This document shows, in pieces, positions 4,288 to 7,009 of a stretch of DNA of 7,009 bases. Below the pieces are notes generated by a model that saw nothing but the letters and a program-made list of their open reading frames with translations, searched no databases and was not told the origin of the DNA. Position numbers and translations under genes: made by a program. Positions within the stretch are counted from its first letter, which is position 1. Every line of letters starts with the position of its first letter. Source of the stretch: Gammaproteobacteria bacterium (GTDB lineage: Bacteria > Pseudomonadota > Gammaproteobacteria > GCA-002705445 > GCA-002716945); the NCBI GenBank assembly GCA_002728355.1, contig PBXG01000001.1, forward strand, positions 17,145-24,153, read 5' to 3'.

Positions 4288-6434
4288 ACATAAGTACTCA
4301 GAAAAGCTATACGAAATCTCTTGGTCAAAGTTTTTTAGGTTTTAAAAAAAAACTCCAAAAATATCTCAATAATTATGAAATAAAAAAAATTGAGAAAGCA
4401 TTCAGTTTAGCCAGTAAAGCTCATATGGGGCAATATAGGAAAACAGGTGAAGATTATATCGAGCATCCCCTTTCAGCTGCATCAATTTTAGCAGATTTTG
4501 AGATGGATTATGAGACATTGATGGCTGCGATTCTCCATGACGTGATTGAAGATACAGACTATGATAAAAATTATATTCAAAAAACATTTGGCGAAAAAAT
4601 TTCAGAATTAGTTGATGGTGTAAGCAAATTAGACAAAATTAATTTTTCAACTAGTGAAGAGGCGAGTGCAGCTAATCTCAGAAAAATGCTTCTGGCAATG
4701 AGTAATGATATTAGAGTAATCTTAATTAAACTTGCTGACAGAAAGCATAATCTTGAAACTATAGATGGTCTAGATATAGCTAAGAGAAAAAAAATTGGTC
4801 GAGAAACACTTGAAATATTTGCACCTATAGCATTACGTTTAGGAATTCACTCGCTTCATACAGAACTTGAAGATTTATCCTTTAGATCTCTATACCCAAC
4901 ACGATATAGCGTACTACGTGAAGAACTAATAAAAACAAGAGGGAATAGAAATGAGGTTATGGAGAAGATTCGAAGAACACTGTTAGACAAACTCTCAAGC
5001 GAAGGAGTTAAACAAGATATTACCGCGCGCGAGAAACACATCTATGGAATCTATAAAAAAATGAAACAAAAAGAAATCAAATTTGCTGATATTCATGATA
5101 TTTTTGGCGTGCGTGTTCTATGTGAGTGCGTTGATGATTGCTACAGATCGCTAGGTATAATTCACAACCTATATACACCAATCCCCGGAAGATTCAAAGA
5201 TTATATTGCTATTCCAAAATCTAATGGATACCAATCTCTTCACACATCTATTTTTGGCCCACATGGACTTCCAATTGAAATTCAAATTAGGACTAATGAG
5301 ATGAACGTGCTAGCACAATCAGGTATTGCATCACATTGGCTTTATAAATCAAAAATTACCCCATCTATAAAAAATTATACAAAAGAACAACAGTGGATAA
5401 GTAATTTGTTATCTATTCAAAAAGACTCCGGAAATCCACAAGAATACTTACAAAGTATTAAGTCTGACCTCAATCCAGGTAAAGTATACGTATTTACACC
5501 TAAAGGCAAAATTATTGATTTACCGAAGAAGTCTACGACAATTGATTATGCTTATGCAATCCATACGGATTTGGGTAATAATTACTCTACTGCAAAAATC
5601 GACGATAAGCTTGTCTCACCAAACACAATCTTGAAAAATGGACAGCGTGTAGAAATAATTACAAAAGAGAATTTAAGACCGGATCCAAGTTGGCTAAATT
5701 TTGTTATCACAGAAAAAGCGAGACATTCTATCAGAGCTGCTCTTAAGTCCATAAAAAGAAAAGATGCTGTAAGACTTGGAAAAAAACTATTAAACTCGGC
5801 TTTACAAGATTTTGGTTTTTCAATTAGCGAAATACCCGATAAGACACTAAAATTAGTGCTCAATGAATATAACACTAATAAAATCACGGATTTATATTGT
5901 GATATTGGTCTTGGAGAGAGAATAGCTAAGCTAGTCGCAATGCGTATAGTTCCAACTAATGCATCACAAAATCAGAGTAAAAATTCTACCACTGTCCTTA
6001 TAACTGGAACAGAAGGCTTAGCACTCTCATTTGCAAAATGCTGTTATCCAGTACCCGGAGATAACATTCTTGGAAAGATTAGTCAGGACAAGGGAATTGT
6101 AGTCCATCGAAATCAATGTAAGAGTGTTTCGAATACAAAAAAAAGGAAGGATGAGATAATAGATTTATCATGGGATAATGAAATTGACGATGTTTTTGAT
6201 GCGTGTATTAAAATTGAGGTAGAGAATCAAAGAGGTGTTCTTGCTTCAATTTCATCTGAAATAGCGCAATCAGAATCGAATATCGTAAGTGTTACATACG
6301 ATGATACAAAACAGACAGGACATAATAACATGACATTCGTCGTAACTGTTGATGGATTAAAGTCACTTAATAAGCTAATAACCAAGCTTCGTAAGACAAA
6401 TCATGTTCTAACAGTCAAAAGGAAGAAGAGTTAA
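4284..6434 (+). CDS. spoT: Bifunctional (p)ppGpp synthetase/hydrolase, RelA/SpoT family
   Basis: This protein makes and degrades the alarmone (p)ppGpp, controlling the stringent response. At 716 aa it is close to E. coli SpoT (702). Domains in order are as follows. The HD hydrolase (about 35-200) has Arg52, His61, HDVIEDT (85-91; His85, Asp86), Asp152 and Asn156. The synthetase (about 240-355) has REKHIYGIYKKM (249-260), DIFGVRV, RFKDYIAIPKSNGYQSLHT (303-321) and EIQIRT (332-337). The TGS domain is about 399-460. Then come a helical region, a Cys-containing CCYPVPGD (586-593) with His608 and Cys612, and the ACT domain (about 642-712). The basic RFKD marks a bifunctional type rather than RelA, whose motif is acidic, and both active sites appear intact. 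No Shine-Dalgarno precedes the ATG. Upstream gmk and rpoZ share the guanine-nucleotide theme; the stop overlaps the ubiE start by one base. Confidence 0.98.
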   Translation: MDISTQKSYTKSLGQSFLGFKKKLQKYLNNYEIKKIEKAFSLASKAHMGQYRKTGEDYIEHPLSAASILADFEMDYETLMAAILHDVIEDTDYDKNYIQKTFGEKISELVDGVSKLDKINFSTSEEASAANLRKMLLAMSNDIRVILIKLADRKHNLETIDGLDIAKRKKIGRETLEIFAPIALRLGIHSLHTELEDLSFRSLYPTRYSVLREELIKTRGNRNEVMEKIRRTLLDKLSSEGVKQDITAREKHIYGIYKKMKQKEIKFADIHDIFGVRVLCECVDDCYRSLGIIHNLYTPIPGRFKDYIAIPKSNGYQSLHTSIFGPHGLPIEIQIRTNEMNVLAQSGIASHWLYKSKITPSIKNYTKEQQWISNLLSIQKDSGNPQEYLQSIKSDLNPGKVYVFTPKGKIIDLPKKSTTIDYAYAIHTDLGNNYSTAKIDDKLVSPNTILKNGQRVEIITKENLRPDPSWLNFVITEKARHSIRAALKSIKRKDAVRLGKKLLNSALQDFGFSISEIPDKTLKLVLNEYNTNKITDLYCDIGLGERIAKLVAMRIVPTNASQNQSKNSTTVLITGTEGLALSFAKCCYPVPGDNILGKISQDKGIVVHRNQCKSVSNTKKRKDEIIDLSWDNEIDDVFDACIKIEVENQRGVLASISSEIAQSESNIVSVTYDDTKQTGHNNMTFVVTVDGLKSLNKLITKLRKTNHVLTVKRKKS

Positions 6435-7009
6435 TGAATGATAATGTTAAATTTGGTTTAAAAAATATTCCTAAGTCAGAGAAGACAGACAAAGTTTCTG
6501 AAGTTTTTTCAAGTGTTGCAAAAAAATACGATTTAATGAATGATTTAATGTCTCTTGGCCAGCATAGATTATGGAAAGAGAAATTACACTTGACAGCAAA
6601 AATCAGGAGCAATGAAAATATTTTAGACGTTGCATCTGGAACAGGTGATCTTGCATTAAAATTTATGGAAAAAAACAAAAACATATCTGTGACTTGTTTG
6701 GATGAAAATAAAGAAATGTTAGAAATTTGTAAAGATAGATTATTAGATAATGGTTTTTTTAAGAATTTATCTTTTATTAATTCATCGATTGAGAAATTTT
6801 CAAAAAGTGAGAATAAATATAATCTAGCGACCATATCTTTTGGCTTCAGAAATTTCACCGATCATGAGAAAGCACTAAAAAATATATATAAATCGCTTAA
6901 ACCAGGAGGTAGACTGATAATAATGGATTTTAAGAATCCAAATAACGGAATACTTAGAAAAATATTCTCTTCCTATACAGACAATATTCTACCAGTTCTT
7001 GGTGAAAAA
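6434..7009 (+). CDS. ubiE: Ubiquinone/menaquinone C-methyltransferase UbiE, 3' end outside window
   Basis: UbiE is the SAM-dependent methyltransferase for the C-methylation step of ubiquinone (and, where present, menaquinone) synthesis, acting with the membrane-associated quinone pathway. The frame is open from ATG at 6434 to the last base: 192 codons of an expected 250 or so. The family signature YDLMNDLMSLGQHRLW (32-47) is exact. SAM motif I reads ILDVASGTGD (63-72), with Ser where E. coli has Gly. ATISFGFRNFTD (132-143) and LKPGGRLIIMDF (155-166) follow; E. coli has Glu where this protein has Asp165. The start overlaps the spoT stop as TAATG, with AGGAAGAAGAG just upstream inside spoT. Placement directly behind spoT differs from E. 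coli, where trmH and recG follow spoT and ubiE heads a separate operon with ubiJ and ubiB. Confidence 0.96.
   Translation, partial: MNDNVKFGLKNIPKSEKTDKVSEVFSSVAKKYDLMNDLMSLGQHRLWKEKLHLTAKIRSNENILDVASGTGDLALKFMEKNKNISVTCLDENKEMLEICKDRLLDNGFFKNLSFINSSIEKFSKSENKYNLATISFGFRNFTDHEKALKNIYKSLKPGGRLIIMDFKNPNNGILRKIFSSYTDNILPVLGEK

Noticed and set aside
4402..5041. Two 61-codon minus-strand open frames within spoT
   Set aside because: Both oppose conserved SpoT coding sequence and show no independent features.
5582..5887. Open frame of 101 codons on the minus strand inside spoT
   Set aside because: It is a shadow of the highly conserved SpoT TGS/helical region, with no start context or recognisable protein features.
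6529..6549. Direct repeat GATTTAATG-AAT-GATTTAATG
   Set aside because: It encodes DLM-N-DLM within the conserved UbiE signature, so protein constraint explains it.
6415..6858. Open frame of 147 codons on the minus strand at the right end
   Set aside because: It is antisense to ubiE, whose plus-strand frame carries exact family signatures; the minus product is low-complexity Phe/Leu/Ser.

Overview
The window is a densely packed, AT-rich bacterial housekeeping region (about one third G+C by eye). The gene set is lgt, thyA, folA and apaG, then gmk, rpoZ, spoT and ubiE. The orders lgt-thyA-folA and gmk-rpoZ-spoT, a bifunctional RelA/SpoT homologue, and ubiquinone-pathway UbiE together point to a proteobacterium, most likely a gammaproteobacterium. 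Low G+C, short spacers and several overlapping genes suggest a streamlined, possibly marine lineage. That placement is inference; no rRNA or lineage marker is present.

Left part (1-1628, + strand): the 3' end of lgt runs into thyA and then folA through two ATGA stop/start overlaps, so the three are almost certainly one transcript. ThyA makes dTMP and turns methylene-THF into dihydrofolate; FolA reduces that dihydrofolate back to THF, so the neighbouring enzymes close one cycle. apaG lies on the opposite strand, and its 3' end overlaps that of folA by 11 bp.

Middle part (1993-3102): a short divergent promoter region separates apaG from a 113-aa protein whose C-terminal half resembles the LETM1-like domain. 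Facing it is a 211-aa polytopic membrane protein that I do not recognise. The two genes converge on a hairpin built from their own last codons. This pair is the least understood part of the window.

Right part (3103-7009, + strand): gmk is read from a symmetrical -10 element shared with the divergent membrane-protein gene. rpoZ follows with its own extended -10 promoter and an unusually long acidic tail, then spoT with intact hydrolase and synthetase motifs, then ubiE. ubiE overlaps spoT by one base and is cut by the window end. Gmk (GMP to GDP), omega (which contributes to a ppGpp site on RNA polymerase in E. coli) and SpoT (ppGpp turnover) form a guanine-nucleotide/stringent-response cluster.

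No tRNA, rRNA, CRISPR, insertion sequence or phage gene was seen. No gene-free stretch exceeds 100 bases.
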